Assembly (NCBI GenBank): GCA_951213105.1
Contig: OX578140.1
Coordinates: 123,497,649 to 123,561,648, forward strand
DNA from: Amaurobius ferox
Lineage: Eukaryota; Arthropoda; Arachnida; Araneae; Amaurobiidae
Direction of reading: 5' to 3'
Length of the DNA: 64,000 nt
The notes beneath the pieces were generated by a model, which saw only the letters and a program-made list of their open reading frames with translations, had not been told where the DNA came from and searched no databases. The position numbers and the translations under genes were made by a program. Numbering within the stretch: the stretch's first letter is position 1; every line of letters begins with the position of its first letter. Positions 1-13,679 of the stretch are shown here, one piece after another.

Positions 1-1670
1 TGCATTATGAAAGTATGAAAAGTTATAGGTAGGGCCAAACACATCGAAAAGAACGGGATCAAATTCAAACCCCTTCTGAAAAATGGCTTGAAAATTTGAT
101 CTGGATTGAAACATCACCATCTTAATATTTAGTTGAGATGTTGATGCATCAACCTGGATTTAAATATTTGATCTTCTTTGCAGAAAGAGATTGAACGTGT
201 TATACAAAAATATGAAAAAGTTGAGTAGAGCCTTATACCCTGTATAATTTTTTAATTCTGATATTGATTACATTACAAGTAGACCCAATAAATTTGAATT
301 ATAAAGATATGAGGAAGTTGTAAATGGATTATGACGGTATGCCAATGGAATATAAATATAGAAAAATTAATTTTATAAAGTAATAATTTAGCAGGGTGTT
401 TTTATACAGCTTATAGAAATGTGGTCAAAAGAAATTATTTCCAATTGTAAGGTATGAATGTGAAAAATGTTAAACAATAATGCCTGTTTTTGTAGCAAGA
501 ACTTCTGCTGCTGTTATTTTGTAGTCCTCATTTTGCATTAAAATATGAATACCAGATAATAGGTGAAAATTTTGGAATTCGATATTTTGACGAGAAAACA
601 CGTTTTATGGACATCTATGACGGAAAGATAAGTTTTATGGACATCTGAATACATTTCGAACACTTTTGAAAAATTGCCCATCTGCGTGTATGCACACGAT
701 AATTTAAGAACGAATGCGCGTACAGCTATGACATTTTATGTGTAGATACATTGTGTAAAAAAAACGAAGTTGAAAAAAAAATTGTAATTTAGATGATTAA
801 AATTCGAATTATTAGAAATTTAAGAATTTTATAACATTTATTCTTATGGAGAAAATTATAATTTCCAGAAAAATGGTGGTGGTACGGCCAATGGATAGTT
901 TGACCATAAGGATATAAATGCTAATAAAATACAAATTAGTCAAATTTCTACTATTTTTCTGCATCACTGAGCTAGTACCAACTTTAAAAAGAAACTCTGA
1001 AAAAGTTTAAAAAAATTCAGCGAAATGATTTATTTTTCAGTTTAAAGTGTATGCTTTTTTTATGAGCTTTCGTTTGCAAATTTCTATTTTTTTTTTTTTT
1101 TAAATCTGAAAAAAAAATTATTTGTTGATAATAGCAACAAGTTATTTAGGTGAAGTGATGCATTTGGCTAATTTGCGTTGTGTTATAACTGTTTCCAACT
1201 TAATATATATATATATATATATATAATAATAGTAGTTTGAAAATCCAATGAACGAAAAGTAAGAAGATGCAACACGATAAACCTAACTTTTTAAAACACC
1301 CACAGAATAAAATATAAAATAGCAAATCATATATATATATATATATATATTTACTTTCTAAGATCAAATTATATGGGTCGAAATATATATATTATAACAT
1401 ATTATCAAAATATATGGGTTCTTTTTTTTTCATTCATTCTGATATTGATTATGAAAAAAAGTGAATTACCCCAACTTCAAAAATTTATTGGCGCCATATC
1501 TCTTTGAATGTTGACCAGGTGCGAAACTACATAAGACATGTAACATCTTCAATGTAGGTGGTTTGAATAATGTTTGCAAAATCAATGTCGTAAGGAATAA
1601 AAACTATTGAAGACTATTATATATATAACATGATTCGTGCGCATCAGGTGCATGCATAATTCTTACTTTC
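1..1670. other. AT-rich DNA, no gene seen
   Basis: There is no convincing coding or RNA gene. Two TA-dinucleotide tracts lie near 1202-1225 and 1328-1350, with several A and T homopolymers. Whether this is intergenic or an upstream intron of the host gene cannot be told from the sequence. Confidence 0.6.
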
Positions 1671-1800
1671 CCTACATTACAGTATAATGTATATAAGGAA
1701 AGTATTGTGACGAAGTCGAATATTCGAATTCGAGTTTTCGACAGAAAAGCACACGTTTTAAGCATTCCTGAAATCGAAGCGAACGTTTTTGAGGGAAGGT
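1671..1800 (-). repeat. Dispersed repeat family A, terminal fragment
   Basis: On the minus strand this matches the end of the repeat also found at 4100-4540, 5100-5455, 6840-7145 and 22735-23170. Shared pieces are the GTCGAAAA motif and an end reading CACAATACTTTCC or close to it. It lies opposite in orientation to the other copies. Its nature (old LINE or DNA transposon) is unknown. Confidence 0.55.
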
Positions 1801-2864
1801 CTGTTTGTCTGTAAGTATGTTAGTGTGAGTTTGTCTGTAAGTATGTCAGTGTGTTCATCGGTGAATAATGAAAGCCTATTGATGTTAAACGCAATCGAAT
1901 GTTTGGAACACTCGGGGTCTGATAAACGCACGGGCCTACGGGGCCGCGTCCTGTGTCCCCAAATTTTAGGGGCCTCTAAATATTGTATGTGTTAAACCAT
2001 TTTATTCAGAAATAATTATTTATTTAATTATTTAAATAATATAAGCTGATAATGTTAGTTTTTATTTTAAATTTTGAAAATATGTGTTAATAGTTTTAAA
2101 TATTATACATATTTTAAAGTTTTACTTTTAAATAAAAAGTTCTACATTTACAAAAGTGCCTTCGGGTTAGTGATCCTAAACTTCCAAATTTGCTTTATGA
2201 TTTTTTTTTCTTTGCATGCATTTGGTATGCCGTGAGTGTAAGGGGGCCCCCAATTAACACCGAACCTCACATTGGCTTAATCAGGCCTTGGGAACATTCC
2301 CTTAATTTTCAAATGAAGTTTTGAAAACTTCTTTAAAAATTGGGATCTTTAATAATCATAAATAAATAATCATTTCGACCGTAATTTTTCATTAGAAAAC
2401 GAATGACAGAAACTTTAGAACTCTAGCATGAACCGTTTTCGAGATGGTGCCTGTTTTTCAAAAACATTTATAAAAAAAATTACTTAAACTTAAAAATGCA
2501 GAAGTATTATCAAATATATAAAATTCTCGTCTCGTAGAGAGCTATGGAGAAAGTTCTTCAACCATTCTAACAGGAAGACCCACCCCTGCATTTCTCAGAA
2601 TTGTTCAAAGAAGACACGGATGATTAGTTCACATTCTTTGTCAAGGTCACAGATGTCCACCGTTTACGCCGAGGAGGGCATTCCGCCTCTGGCATTTACT
2701 TTTGGGGAGAATAAGAGGCAAAAGGGATCGCACTCGTACTCACATGTGTGTATGAGGTTATGCAAAAAGGAGTTGACTCAACTTTCTCCTACATTCATAT
2801 AGTAGATTAGTTCATAATTTGCATGCCTATTGAGAAGGGGGTGGGAACAAGGTGATTGTGATTC

Positions 2865-2898
<34 letters not shown>

Positions 2899-4099
2899 AA
2901 TAATTATGGAAGTGAAAAAATAATTTTTTGCGCAAAATATTTTTCTTTCTATCTCCAGGTAAAAAAAAAAACAATGTGGTACTGTAACAAATCTGATTTA
3001 CAAAGGGACAAAGATGTTCCATTTCTAATGTTTTGCTCATTCAAGAAAAAATTAATATTTATATTTATTATTTTCCGGTTTCGTCTACTGTATTTTTTAT
3101 AACTTGAACATTTTACACTTTAAATTTTCTCTAAAATACACAAACTACTTTAAAATTAAGCTCAGTGTGAAGAGAAATTGAAATAAGGCCTAAGCAAAAT
3201 AAGGCTCGCGAGCCCGGATTATCTATCTCTCCATAACCTTAATAATTTGTATCAAAAACCTATAGAAAACTAGCATGGACCGTTTTAAAGATATTGCACG
3301 AGTTAAGAATACATTTTTCATAATTAGCACTTTGAATATTGTTACATAAATTATTTCATACGCAATTTTTAATTAGAAAATGATTTTAATTTAGAACAGC
3401 ATCAATCGTTCTCGAGATATTGCATGTTTCTCAAATTAATTTAAAAAAAAAATCATACGAAATTAAAAATGTAGTAAGTATTGTGAAATATGTTAAATTT
3501 CCATATGCAATGTTATGCAACATCATTCTCGTGAATCTAAATCATTCTACTCGCAAGAGATGATACTTTTTGTAATAGTTTCGTATTTTGACTCTTAAGA
3601 ATTCGGTAATAGTCAATTATTTCATACAATTGATATTAATTAAAGGTTAACTGCATATATATGGATCAGAATTTTGTACCTGAGCATGAATAAGCCATGT
3701 GTTTGAAATCATAAGTTGCAAAGAGAGCCCAATTTCAATTTATATGTTGTTAATTCAATGGCAAAATCATAGTTTTGTGGATCTTGTTCGATTAATTCGT
3801 TATGAAATAAATAAAGTTACTGCGTCACGTAGGGAAATTTAAAATCATGTGCTACTCACATTATACTTTTTACATAATGTATATCCACACTTAAATTTTT
3901 ATAATACACACATACGGACATATTTTTAAAAAATATTCAAAATGTAAACGTGTCTGTCCGTCAAATCACGATTTCCAAAGTTTTCTACATGTAGAAAGTA
4001 TTGTTTCCGCGAAAATTATCAAATTCTATAATTTGAGGAAGAGCGACCACCTGAACGACGATATTTTGACGATGCTCACGCTCACTACTATGTTTGAAG
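1801..4099. other. AT-rich DNA with diverged repeat scraps
   Basis: Segments near 2400-2480 and 3270-3430 carry the piece CTAGCATGRACCGTTTT followed by a short T/A-rich stretch. It is the same piece seen inside family A copies (near 4150 and, inverted in part, near 22760). A TA repeat lies at 2868-2896. No gene is supported. The short ORF near 2620-2802 has no recognisable domain. Confidence 0.5.
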
Positions 4100-4540
4100 A
4101 CATTTACTATAGATCAATTGTTCAGATAAATTTATTTGAAAAACGTTCTTGAGAACAAACAGTTCGAACTAGCGTTCTGAAATATGTGCCATTCGTTTTA
4201 TAAGAAAAATTGCGCATAAAATGACTATTTATTTAACATTATTAGATGTATAGATTTTTTTTTTTTTTTTTTATGAATTTTTCTGGGAACTGCTGAACGT
4301 TTGATCGCGTTTAAAATCAATACAGGGTTCCAGTATTCACAGATCACATAAATTTACGTTCGAAATATTCCATTCGGTCGTGAGATATCGCTCCCATAGA
4401 CTCACGGACACACACTAGCAAACATACAGACATTACCTTAAAAACGTTCAATTCGAGTTCAGGGATGCTTGAAACGTGATCTTCCGTCGAAAATTGAAAT
4501 TCAAATTTTTGATTCCGTCACAATACTTCCCCCTATAAGA
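4100..4540 (+). repeat. Dispersed repeat family A, long copy
   Basis: This is the most complete copy in the window. The order of parts is: TTTATTTGAAAAACGT, CTAGCGTTCT, ATTCGTTTTAT, a T-rich stretch, CCAGTATTCACAGATCA, TCCATTCGGTCGTGAGATAT, ACTCACGGACACACAC, and an end at CACAATACTTCC. The same order recurs in diverged form at 5100-5455, 6840-7145, 22735-23170 and 47040-47310. No coding capacity is seen. Confidence 0.65.
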
Positions 4541-5099
4541 GAGGTTGGGGTACAATGGACAACTTATGTACATTTTGATGTTTTCTTTTAAACGATGAGG
4601 AAAATGACCACTTCGAATGAGTATCGTATTATCTACATATTCAGGTTTATGCTATTAAATTTTGCTGCAGAATATTTTAAATGATAAGTGACAAAGTGGA
4701 CTACTGTACCCGGTCGCATATATGCAATAGCAACCAGCCAAAAAAAAATTTATGTGTCACTATTTTGTAAACCATTATGGAGACAGACATATTCAGTTTG
4801 CCATGCAGGTAGGTGGCTTAAAATGTCTTCAAGAAATTAAGCTTACTTTGCAACAGTGGAGTTTCTACTTACAGTATCAGCTTACACCACTAATGTCCCA
4901 TGAAAACAAATGACTATTTGTCGAATGTTTAAAATTAAAGTACAAAACTATTACAAATTGTGTCTCTACCCATTGTAATACACAATTTGTAATAGTGTTT
5001 TACGAGAGATTACAAATAGTGTCTTCTCTTGTGAATGGAACGCGCTAGATCCACGAGAATTTTATGAGTCAATTCGTCGCGCAATATTTCATATGGAAA

Positions 5100-5455
5100 G
5101 TCAATCTGTTTAACGATTTTCATTATTATTTCAATTTTATGTAACTCTTTTTATAAATGTGTAATACCGCGAGATCGGTTTTTACCAGAGTTATAAAATG
5201 AATGCCATGCGTTTTCTAATGATAAATTACATAAGAATAGTTATTTATTTAATATTATTAGATATCCTGTTATTGCGTTATTCACTATTTGTAATAATCG
5301 TACCAAATTTCATTTAAATAGCTAGTTTCAACTCGTATGTGAACTATCGCTCGCCCATGAAAGGATTATACATCACTTCAAAAACGAGCTCAGGGGTATT
5401 TAAAACATGTAAATCAACCGAAAACTCGAATTCGAAATCATCACAATATTATGCA
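5100..5455 (+). repeat. Dispersed repeat family A copy
   Basis: This diverged copy shows TATTTAATATTATTAGAT, the GTGAACTATCGCTC counterpart of the GTGAGATATCGCTC box, AAAACGAGCTCAGGGG, and an end with CATCACAATATT. It is followed by a long TA-repeat block at 5503-5543. Confidence 0.55.
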
Positions 5456-5501
5456 TTAATTATATTATAGTATATACTCCATTAATTATATTATAGTATA
5501 T

Positions 5502-5552
<51 letters not shown>

Positions 5553-6839
5553 TACGTAATCTGTTTTCAAAACTATGCAGTATTAGATGAATGAGAATAA
5601 TGCGTAATAAGCAAAATAACATTTCATCTGAAAACACTAAACAGCAATTTGCAAAAAAAAAAAAGAACATGAAAAGAAAGGAAACATTGTTATGACATAC
5701 GTAAATGACGTAACGATGCAACGCAATGCCATGAACATTTAATAAATAAAACTGTTCTGCGAGATGAACTGTGTGCCGAGTTTTAGCTCCTTACATGATC
5801 TGGTAGCTGAGAACGAGACTGTCAAAGATGTTGAACAAAGAAAAATGGGGAATATACGAGGTCATCAAAATATATACTAATAATAAAAACTTTCAAATAA
5901 AGTTTATTTATAGAATATAGGACGTAAATTTACAAATTTTCGCCTTAAAAAAGAAATTTCAGTTTTAATTTTCATGAAATCGAAGAAACTTGTATATAAA
6001 CTAGAAAATGTACACGACTTTGAACGGAATTTAAGATGCAAAACTTTGATTAAAATTACACCATGACTCTTCTAAATGCGCTTAATTACAATAGCATCTT
6101 TGCAGTAGCTCTCGACCACGCAGAAAATGTACCCGACGTTGCTCGGGATGTAAAGCAGGAATTAATTAAATTCATTTATCTAATTTTTCCAAAGACGTAG
6201 TCGATCGCTGCGCGAGCTCACGTGCGACTGCACTCGGCCCGATTTTAAAAAAAAAAGAAATCTTTATTAGGCGTTTTTTCTCAGGAGTCTAGGTACCTCT
6301 ATATCTAATATCATTGCCGTACGGAGATTAGATTTTTCCGCTACAGGCATCTTTTTTCTGATATGGACAGGGGAAATAATATGGAATAATGGAATATTAG
6401 TAAATATATATAAAAAGTCAAGTGGAGACTCATTTGGAGAGACCTCTTATCGTATTCGGAAAAGCTTTATTACAGTGAATTACAAAATCTGATGTGAGCA
6501 GCACATGACTTTCCCTGCAGACTCAAATTCATTTCCTCTTTATTTCATTAATAATTCGTTAAATTGAGTTTAATTGCACTAAATAACACGCATAATTAAT
6601 TGAAATGACACTAAATTTGCACTTTTAAATACGTTTTCTTTTTTATTTGGTAACTGGACTTATTCTCAAAACCGGCGTAGCAAAAATGTGAAAAAACTAA
6701 AACATCTCGAGAATGACTATAGTCGAGTAATGGGGTTGATCTTTATTCTTTTCATCGTCAAAAGTTACATGTAAAACAAGCATTTAATTGATATATTTGA
6801 GCATACGTAGTCTTTTATTTCAGATTTTGACAATTTTTG

Positions 6840-7145
6840 CGGGCCATTTTGAAATAAAAACCGGGTTCTTTTATTCCGAATCTTACCAAAAACTAATCAG
6901 CACCAGGGTCATACACAAGTGACTTATCTACCAAATTTTATGAAATTCGGTCCATTTGTTTTTGAGTTAGAGTGGATACATACATTACACAGACAGACAC
7001 ACACACACACAGACGTCACGCTAAAAATAGTTTTTTCGTGTTCTAGAGATCCCAAAACGTGTAGATCCGTCGAAAACTTGAGTTGCGATTTTCGGCACGA
7101 TTCCAATACGTTCCCTATACATTACCATGTATTGCAGGGAATGTA
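6840..7145 (+). repeat. Dispersed repeat family A copy
   Basis: This copy ends in a short CA microsatellite (6985-7003) followed by the conserved tail with CCCAAAACGTGTAGATCCGTC and an end near TTCCCTATAC. The short ORFs on both strands here are by-products of the repeat. Confidence 0.55.
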
Positions 7146-10100
7146 AAAACATATATCTGGAGTGTGAGTTCTCTCTCTCTCACTGGATTTTCTCATAAAT
7201 AGAGTTTAGGTCTACTTCTATTTTGTTTTCTCACCAAATGGTTCATATGTGTTTCATCAAGAAAATAAATTTTTATGCTTTCTCTACACCTCATCTATTT
7301 CCCAATTTTCTGTAAATTACACCAAATGTTAAAAAAATCCCCTTTATGCAGACAGTGGATGGTAGCACAGCTGTAGCTAACGTTTTCGTGAGTTAAATAT
7401 CACTGTCATTTTATTTGCTTTAAATATATTTTCGACATTTGTCATACACCTTTAACATTGGATTGTTAATAAAAACATCCAAACATATTTTTTAAATCAA
7501 CATATTTAAATGGCAAAGTTGTTAATTTAAAATAAAAATAAGCAGTTAAATATTTTTTGAATTAACAAAAAATCTGTATTTTTCTATCTTGCTTATAAAG
7601 ACTTTGAGTATGAAATGATGTCATTTACTTATATCGTTTTCATCACATAAATCAAAAATAAAAAGTGAAAATATTTAGTCATATCAATTCATTTAAATAA
7701 TTTTTACATTCTAATAACAGGCCGCCCATAGGTGGATGTGACAGATACCACTCGAGTGGCGGTCCCAGAACTCAATATTTTTGAGGCTGGAGAAAACATA
7801 AAAAATTTACTGAGGAGAAAAATCCAACATAGTTGGGGTGGGGACATGGTAAATGTTTGAAGTTGGCTCATAATTTCTATGAGCAGCCCTGCTAAAAATG
7901 TCTTGCACCTTTAACATTGATTAGCAGCACAAAAAGATTAGCAGCACATAAAAAATTGTAGAAAAGTATCAGCCGGTTTCAAAGGCAATAAAGAACCTTC
8001 TTTGTCATAATAAATGAGATAGAGCATTAGCATCAAATCAACAAACGTTATGCTGTGTTCTAATGAAGTTGTAGTTTTTAGATTCTTTTTGACAGCAGTG
8101 AAAAGAAATTTTTTTATATCTTTACAATATTGTTTAAGTTAAAAAAAAGATTATATTTTCCATTAACATTTTAAGTTTTGATATCTTAAAACTGATTTAA
8201 ATCAGTAATTACTCCAATTCAGATTAAAAATAAGATTTCATTGACCAAAGGTAAATGTCTAGCATTACTGATATTTCACAGGATATAAATATCAATAGTA
8301 AGTGAAGAATGTATTATTTTATCAACTTCTAATGGTACTATATGCAAATGAAAATTAATATATTTTTTCATGTTCAGATTAGGTACTCACTTTTACATTT
8401 AAAGATTTAATACACATTCAATTTGTAATGTGTGAGGTTCAAAATGTGGATATGCAAAGCTATATATATATATATATATATATATTACATTTTCAAACCT
8501 ATTACAATCCTTCTCATTACATATTTATAACAATAAACTTTTCCCCGAGCATTCTATTATTCTTAACTGCTTTCGCTCTGTTTGAATCAAAAATTAACTC
8601 ATCGCATATCATATCCTCATTACCATCCTCCCCAAACATGTTCTTTACCTAGTTACAAAAGCATGTATTAAAACTACACCTAGAAATTTTTAATTTCATC
8701 AAAATACTTTACCTTTATATAACCTTGCATTGAATGGAAACAAAGATATGAAAGTAAAATATATGTAATATTAATTACAATAATTTTATTTTAAAATAAA
8801 TTTATATTCTTTAGATATAATTATATATATTTCTTTGTAAAAAGATACTACATTATACATAAATAAAATATAATATAACACACCTTGCAATTTGTGCCTA
8901 CTCCTGAAATAAGTAACAAAGCTAGAAGGAAGCTTAGGGGGCTATGCAATGTTGAATGCCCAAAGTTACATTATTACTCTCCCCAGTGATTTTTCACATG
9001 TACATGGTATTCTATATTGCATCTGAAATTATGGGTTCTATAGGGAGTACAGGGTATATTTTACATTGCATCCTACCAAAAGAATATTCATAGCTCCACT
9101 TATGGAGTGGGGTGCTTGCCTCATGTGCAAAACTACAGAAAGTTGATAATGATTTAAAACTATTTTGATATGTAAAAACAAATATGCATTGAAAATTGAA
9201 TTATATACAACTAAACTTATTTAAAGCAGATACCGAATATGACTGAGCACATGCCAAAATTCTTTCATTGTATCCTTTCCCATAATGTATTTTCTTTGAT
9301 CCTTAAAATAAATATAAATATGTTCACCACAAGAAGTGCCTCTTTCTTATTCTACACCCTGGAGCGATCACTCCATCTCACTCCATGACAGCATGCCACT
9401 TATGGGTACTCAATGATTTTGTTGAACTGAATGGGGTTATGACTTCTGCCCTACACTGCACTTGCTATGGTGTAATAGGTTGAACTCAGGCCTTCCAATA
9501 AGATATAATTTCTTACCAATGCTTACTTACAGAAACTGAATAATTAAACTATTTTAAGAATATTAAGAATGTATGTACATTAAACTGTATAACACAACAA
9601 TTATTTATATTAAGAATGTAGTATACTACAAACACAAACTATATAATACTATACTATAAATATATATATTAAGAATATATTCCAACAATTAATGCATACA
9701 AAATTTTAACTTGAAAATTCTATTATTCAATCTGTATTTAATATGTATATATACCTATATTGAACAATAAAATATATGTAGTTTTATATAATAATAAAAA
9801 AAAATTAGAATATGAATCTAAATGAATAAATTATGCAAACATGTCAGCAACAAATGCACAAGCTTATCATTTCTGCATCACATTTTGTAATAGTTCAGAA
9901 TTATATTTTAAAAAATAACATAACATATTCCAGTGGTGAAGAGTGATAAAATAATTTGAAGAGACATAAAAATAGGGGACCAAAATTTACAAATAACGTT
10001 TTATGCTATATTTTTTAGCAAGGTTACAAATAAAATAAAATATGCAGTAAACTTTAGATAATCCAGCATATTTCAGATTTCAGCGGTACCGAATAACCAA

Positions 10101-10390
10101 ATTTACAGAATTATCAGATGTTGAACTAAAATGCTATAAAAATTGGAAAAAATTAATGGAAAAGAAAATAATGGAAAATAAATGTGATTTTTTTTTTTAT
10201 TAGAGTTACACATACTGAATTATACTGTACAGTTTGCGAAAAAATATTTAAATAGATTTTAACATTATAAGGTAAACTTCAATTAACATAAATCTGGATA
10301 TAAAAGCATTCAATTTATTACAGTAAATATAACTCAATAAAGCCAAATGGACCCTAAACAGAGCAACCGACAGAATTTTTGAGTTCCTAT
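7146..10390. other. AT-rich DNA, no gene seen
   Basis: No gene is supported in this stretch. There is a TA repeat at 8460-8485. A 54-bp segment at 10268-10321 recurs exactly near 11428-11481, either side of the 5S-headed SINE. The piece near 10055-10130 with CGGTACCGAATAACC looks like a worn end of a Tigger-type element, but this is weak. Confidence 0.5.
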
Positions 10391-10408
10391 ACAACAAATG
10401 TATACCCC

Positions 10409-10788
10409 AGGGCCAACGGCCGTACCGTGCTGAAAACACCGGTTCTCGTTAGATCACCGAAGTGAAGCAGCATCGGGCGCGGTTAGTACTTGGTGGGTGA
10501 CCACCTCGGAACGCCGCGTGCTGTTGGCCATCTCGGGTGCGGTATCCCCGTGGTTTGCGCGCTAGATTTGCACGCTACCACAAATGCCGCCGTGTTCATG
10601 CGGAGTACGATCACGTTAAACATGTGGGTCCGTAAGTCCTTCCGAGAGGTTGGTGGTAGGGGAAGGAGGGTACGGTCCCTGTGGATGCCTCCCCCACTGG
10701 GTTCCGGTCTAAATTGGGTGGCACTTCCCAGCCGTCCATACAGTTACCTTACACCTTTCTGGTAGGTCGGACGGTCTGGGTCTCAACA
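10409..10788 (+). mobile_element. 5S rRNA-headed SINE with 18-bp TSD
   Basis: The first ~118 bases (10412-10529) align along their whole length with arthropod 5S rRNA: GCCAACGGCC start, AGATCACCGAAGT, GGGCGCGGTTAGTACTTGG and CTGTTGGCC end, with the internal control region largely kept. A short decayed tRNA-like piece follows (GGTGCGGTATCCCCGTGG, A-box side only, no B box). Then comes a ~230-bp body and a 3' end ending in CAA repeats. Perfect 18-bp target duplications flank it (ACAACAAATGTATACCCC at 10391-10408 and 10789-10806). This is SINE3-type architecture. The element is in + orientation. Confidence 0.92.
10412..10529 (+). pseudogene. 5S rRNA-derived head of the SINE
   Basis: This is a full-length 5S-like sequence used as the RNA polymerase III promoter of the SINE, not a standalone 5S gene. 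It lacks a terminator after the 5S end and one base of the C box (GGTGGGTGACC instead of GGATGGGTGACC). Confidence 0.85.
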
Positions 10789-12221
10789 ACAACAAATGTA
10801 TACCCCTATTTTCCAAGTTATTGGTCTTTCTTTGTAAACTGTTTATATAACATAGAACCTCTAAGCTAAGCATCATTTTGGCTCTACTTGTCGGCGGCTC
10901 TAAACCTGAATATAATGTAAGAGCTGAGATGGACACATTCCGAATAATTAGATGTCGAATAAACCAGAATTTATTTAATAACTCAATTACACTGAAAATA
11001 AATTATGACATTTTGCAATTTTATAGTGGAACCCTGGTTTTACATTTCTCTTTGGAGTCAATTAAACAATGTTATAAGCAGGCAAAACACAATACATAGG
11101 AAACTCCATTATATTTAGAATATAAAATTCAAGGAAAACATGTAAGAAAATAAACAGATCACTATTTTATTTCAGAAACAATTATTACATAGGTTAGAGT
11201 GGCCTAATCTGAACAGGTTAGTTGTGGCATAATGTCCATTCAGATAAAAGGCATCAAACAATAGTTTCACTAGTATTTGATGCAGTTTAATTTAATAGCA
11301 AACATCTAATTTAACCTCACATATAAACAAATGAAAAAATCAAAACAAATAAAAAAGAAAGTAAAGGAAATAAAATAATAAAAAAACAAAATGCGTGGAT
11401 AAAAAATGTTATAAGCGGTACTGTTATAAGGTAAACTTCAATTAACATAAATCTGGATATAAAAGCATTCAATTTATTAATCAAGCGGCAGTGTGTACTT
11501 TTAAACAGACAAGAATAGGAAGGGCTTATTCTTTCAACGGGAAAGAGATAGGTATGTGAATTTTATCTAAAAATTAAACTGCAAATTTACAATATCAGCC
11601 TAGAGTAGACCTAAAAATAGGAACTCTCCACTCACCATAGGTCAATTACACAATCCAATGTAGTGATTAAATGAAACAACTTTGGGCCACTACATCCCTC
11701 TTCTATTCTGTTTTAATCAGAAAACTGTCCCAAAAGTTTACTAACTGTTATCTCCAATTCGTATCCCTCATATCTATATATATAATAATATATTAAGTAT
11801 ATGTAACCACACTTATTGATTTTACAAAAAAATTGTGATACAGTGGCCACCAAACTAAAACTGTGAACTTGCTACTAAGTGAAAAGTTGAATTTTCAAGT
11901 TTAAGGGAGATTATCCTTAAAATTTATAGTTGAAGTGAAGCGTATTCCATGATTTTCCACTGGAAAACAGCATAATCCCCACCCCAGACCTTCATTACAA
12001 CCAAGATATGTTAATCTGTTTTAGCCAAATTTGTTGAGATATCAAAGATATAGGGCTTTAGTTTAAATTTTAAAGTACAAAAAAATTAGGGTTATGCATA
12101 CTAAGTAAGGAACATAGGTTCCTAATAGGTATACAGTGTCTGTCCATTATTACATTTTATATAAAAAATTACTCCAAAACTGCAATAGAAAACAAAATAA
12201 AAACTTCATAATACAGCATAC

Positions 12222-13626
12222 CAGGGCTGCAAAAAAGCTGGCTAAATTTAATAAAACCCACGTGGGTGGTTTTTATTGGTTTTAACCAACTTTTTTTGGT
12301 CAAAATTGGGTTTTTTTGGGCCAAAATTGGCTTTTTTTAAAAAAAAAAAGCGTGAAGAATTTTAATTTTAAATTATACATTTTTATGTGTTCTTTAACTA
12401 ATTTTAAAAGTATTTTATTGGGTTAGAATTTAATAAATAACTTTATTTCTCAATAATGAAAACATTAATATTGGAATACCTGCTAGTGCAAAAAAGCCAG
12501 CTAAATTTTAAAAAGGCATACCAACTGCTTTACTTAGTTTACATTGGCCGCGAACACATTTTTTTAAAAATGTTATTGCTTTAAATAATGAAATATTTTA
12601 TTTTAGGACAACAGTTGCTTAGTGATATATTTTATTAGTTAACTAATTTCAAGGATTTTATTGATATGTAAGAGTCTTATTTTCACTTATAAATATTTAA
12701 AATCATGCATAAAGTCATAAAAAACACTATTTATCACTATTAAAAACAGTATTGGGAATAACATATGCATGAACTCTTTTGAATAGCATAAAGCTTTTAA
12801 AAAATTTATTTTAACAAGTTTTAATTTGGGAACAATTTTTAACCTTTTTTGATTGCTCTCTCTTGTTAGCAGTGTGTAAATAGTAGTGTGTAAAAAAAAT
12901 GTTTTTCCTTTTTGATGTAAAATTCATTTTCTTCCTTTTTGATGTGTGGTGATTTGTCTGTTTAATTAATTATAGTCTTTAAAATATGTAGTATACGTAA
13001 TTTTTTTTTTTTTTTAATCAAATGGCCAGGCACTTGACTTTCATCATTCGCCTTTGTCAGCGGCCAGAACGTGAACCATTTAGCCAGCCTAGAACGTTGC
13101 CCCAGGTGCACCAGAGGGGGGCGGAATACACTGCACCCACAACACAAACATCCACGCCTTACGTGGAACTCGAACCCACAACGTGGCGGTCGAGCAATTG
13201 CTGTGAAAATGCTCGCCTTGACCACTCGACCACTGCGTCGGCAGTATATGTAATGTAGAGCTACGCATTATGTAACAGAGGCTTTCAAAACACCATCTTG
13301 GTGTCTAATTTAATGCATTCTCCTCAATGTATATATATTTTTCCTTTTAGACATATTACCTTCATAGTATTTTTCTAGTGGTCGTAAAATCTTGTGTACT
13401 TGGTAATATTTAATAGAAGTTTATAAACATTTAGGAGTGCATCAAAGATAAAGCAATACAAATTTAATGTCAATTGGCTGTAAACCACCTTTTCTTAATA
13501 AAAGCCGGCTTTTTTTAAGTGGTTAAAACCAAAAAACAGCCGGCAGGCTTCTTTTGGTTTTAAGTGGTTAAAACCAAAAAACAGCCGGCAGACTTCTTTT
13601 GGCCTGGCTAAAATCCGGCAACTCTG
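12222..13626. mobile_element. Non-autonomous hAT element with 8-bp TSD
   Basis: The ends read CAGGGCTGCAAAAAAGCTGGC on the left and, inverted, CAGAGTTGCCGGATTTTAGCC on the right. Exact 8-bp duplications CAGCATAC lie at 12214-12221 and 13627-13634, as expected of hAT. The element is 1.4 kb with no transposase ORF. It contains a tRNA-derived SINE at 13001-13242. A ~41-bp subterminal unit is duplicated in tandem near the right end (around 13518-13601). Confidence 0.85.
13001..13242 (-). mobile_element. tRNA-derived SINE with poly-A tail, inside a hAT element
   Basis: On the minus strand the head reads like a Ser/Leu-type tRNA, with A box TGGTCGAGTGGTCAAGGCG and B box GGTTCGAGTTCC. A short body and a poly-A tail (T run at 13001-13016 on +) follow. 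Flanking repeats AGTATACGTAAT and AGTATATGTAAT (one mismatch) are the likely target duplication. Its body is unlike the 5S/tRNA SINEs at 39-46 kb, so it is a separate family. Confidence 0.8.
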
Positions 13627-13679
13627 CAGCATACATTAAATTTTTGCCAGTTGACTGCTAAAATGTAATGTATGCTGTA

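Noticed and set aside
6490..6520. CTGATGTGAGCAGCACATGAC shared with 58977-58998
   Set aside because: A real shared 20-bp string, but too little aligned flank to define an element by eye.
10490..10765. 91-aa ORF starting MVGDHLGTPRAV and similar ORFs at 39.2-40.4 and 45.9-46.2 kb
   Set aside because: They are all inside the SINE body. Repeated openness reflects copies of one noncoding element.
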